DNA from: Jannaschia marina
GTDB taxonomy: Bacteria > Pseudomonadota > Alphaproteobacteria > Rhodobacterales > Rhodobacteraceae
NCBI RefSeq assembly: GCF_013404595.1
Contig: NZ_JABVAX010000002.1
Location: 248,001-312,000, forward strand
Direction: 5' to 3'
Length of the DNA: 64,000 nucleotides
The stretch's first letter is position 1; every line of letters begins with the position of its first letter. Positions 63,073 to 64,000 of the stretch are shown in pieces. The notes beneath the pieces were generated by a model. The model saw only the letters and a program-made list of their open reading frames with translations. It was not told where the DNA came from and did no database searches. The position numbers and the translations under genes were made by a program.

Positions 63073-64000
63073 ATGCACGCGCCCGCGACCGAATACGCGT
63101 TCGAAAAGGATCTGACCGTGCGCCTCCGCGACCTGCGGGCACCCGTGCGGCGTGGTCTCGCGAAGTGGCGGCCAAGGCAGGTGATCGGTCTTCTGCTGAT
63201 CCTCGCGGTGCTCGTCTGGCTGCTCGTCCACACCCACAACCGCTTCTTCACGCCCTCCACGCTGCATGTCACGATCGCGATGGGCACGCTCGGCATCTGG
63301 CGCTTCGGCTGGTGGTTCACACATGCCGTGCGTGCCGAGATCTACCGCCGCCGGCGCTGGCCCGCGATGCGCGCCGCCGCCGATGCGGTCTGGCGGGGGG
63401 GCTGGCGGCCGCGGCGGCTGCACATCCAGATGACGACCTACTTCGAGGAGCCCGCCATCACCCGGCGGGTGATCGGCTCGATCCTCGGCCAGATCCGGCG
63501 CGAGCGGATCCCGACCACCCTCTACATCGGCACCGGGTCCGCCTATGACGAGGCCATCATCCGCGCTTTCGTCGAAACCCACGCGCAGGACATTCCCGAC
63601 GACCTCGCTGAACTCGTCTTCCTGCGTCAGAACCAGCCGGGCAAGCGCATGGCGATCGGGATGATCCTGCGCGCGATCAACCGCGCAGGCGTCGACCCCG
63701 ACGACCTCGTGATCTTCATGGACGGCGACGCGCTCTATGGAGCCGACGTGCTAGAGAAGACGCTCCCGATGTTCGGAGCGGACCCGGAGCTGCAGGCGCT
63801 CACCACCGACGAAGAGGTGATCTGCTACGGGCCGAAGTGGATCGAGGCGTGGCTCGACATGCGCTTTGCGCAGCGCCGTCTCGCCATGCAAAGCCACGCG
63901 CTCTCGGGAAAGGTGCTGACGCTGACCGGGCGGATGAGCGTCTTTCGCGCACAGCACATGCGTTCCGAGCGCTTCATCCGGACGATCGAGGCGGATCATC
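63073..64000 (+). CDS. Alg8-like family 2 glycosyltransferase, C-terminus cut by window edge
   Basis: The frame is open from ATG 63073 to the window end (309 codons). It has two N-terminal membrane helices (VIGLLLILAVLVWLLVHTHN and LHVTIAMGTLGIWRFGWWFT), then a GT2 domain with MTTYFEEPAITRRVIGSILG, the metal-binding VIFMDGDALYGADVL (Asp-Gly-Asp at 217-219) and LTGRMSVFRAQHMRSERFI. These match Alg8-type mannuronan synthases. With the Alg44-like gene 3 bases upstream it forms a polymer synthase core. Any alginate-modifying genes would lie beyond the edge. Confidence 0.85.
   Translation, partial: MHAPATEYAFEKDLTVRLRDLRAPVRRGLAKWRPRQVIGLLLILAVLVWLLVHTHNRFFTPSTLHVTIAMGTLGIWRFGWWFTHAVRAEIYRRRRWPAMRAAADAVWRGGWRPRRLHIQMTTYFEEPAITRRVIGSILGQIRRERIPTTLYIGTGSAYDEAIIRAFVETHAQDIPDDLAELVFLRQNQPGKRMAIGMILRAINRAGVDPDDLVIFMDGDALYGADVLEKTLPMFGADPELQALTTDEEVICYGPKWIEAWLDMRFAQRRLAMQSHALSGKVLTLTGRMSVFRAQHMRSERFIRTIEADH

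Overview
The window is a high-GC chromosomal segment that reads as an alphaproteobacterium of the order Rhodobacterales (Rhodobacteraceae type). The evidence is the family mix: a DUF2842 membrane protein behind purA, a TerB protein beside DUF1330 and rlmJ, glutamine-synthetase-like polyamine genes with a polar amino acid ABC importer, a BCCT carrier, a tripartite tricarboxylate (TTT) transporter, and flavin-dependent ThyX. Genes are tightly packed, often with ATGA or TGATG overlaps. I found no rRNA, transposase, integrase or CRISPR array. One tRNA is present, tRNA-Met(CAT) with an encoded CCA.

Layout. 1-2150: glyoxalase I (cut by the left edge), thyX and an AT-rich membrane-protein gene. 2247-11770: a gamma-glutamyl-polyamine/amine module (amine oxidase, two glutamine-synthetase-like ligases, class I amidotransferase) with a complete polar amino acid-type ABC importer; a CAP-domain protein and an EamA exporter lie inside it. 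11853-24646: housekeeping genes (terB, DUF1330, rlmJ, mipA, phzF, pyrG, secG, purA, DUF2842, a very acidic 789-residue protein, thiN, rpiA, gor). 24872-28792: hflK-hflC and a DegP-type protease, an envelope quality-control block. 28850-34718: small envelope and secreted proteins, a ferredoxin, gnd, a heme-oxygenase-fold protein and tRNA-Met. 34820-47115: FAD-linked oxidase, short-chain fatty acid carrier, trhO, pncA, BCCT carrier, panC and pncB, so both first steps of Preiss-Handler NAD salvage are present.

47112-48490 is an AT-rich islet. It holds a NYN-domain nuclease gene and a divergent gene for a membrane/coiled-coil/winged-helix protein, with a perfect 23-bp-stem hairpin at the start of the latter and a GAAA-capped hairpin directly before the nuclease start. 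It is my best candidate for an undescribed system. 48559-51679 has a translation and tRNA theme: arfB, an 18-codon reading frame behind an ideal Shine-Dalgarno sequence, a queuosine-precursor transporter, and the two halves of MnmC as separate divergent genes.

52699-61543 is a catabolic cluster for a four-carbon acid sugar: a GntR-type regulator with a second apparent winged helix, methylglyoxal synthase, an RraA-like protein, OtnC, OtnK, a racemase-family protein, an isopropylmalate/tartrate-type dehydrogenase and a TctCBA importer. OtnK and OtnC would make DHAP, which is the substrate of the co-located MgsA. 61669-64000 begins a polysaccharide synthase pair resembling Alg44 (PilZ-HlyD) and Alg8; the second gene runs off the right edge.

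Four convergent gene ends (near 2250, 6190, 23255 and 36245) carry perfect inverted repeats, three of them as pairs. They look like bidirectional terminators or a REP-like family.
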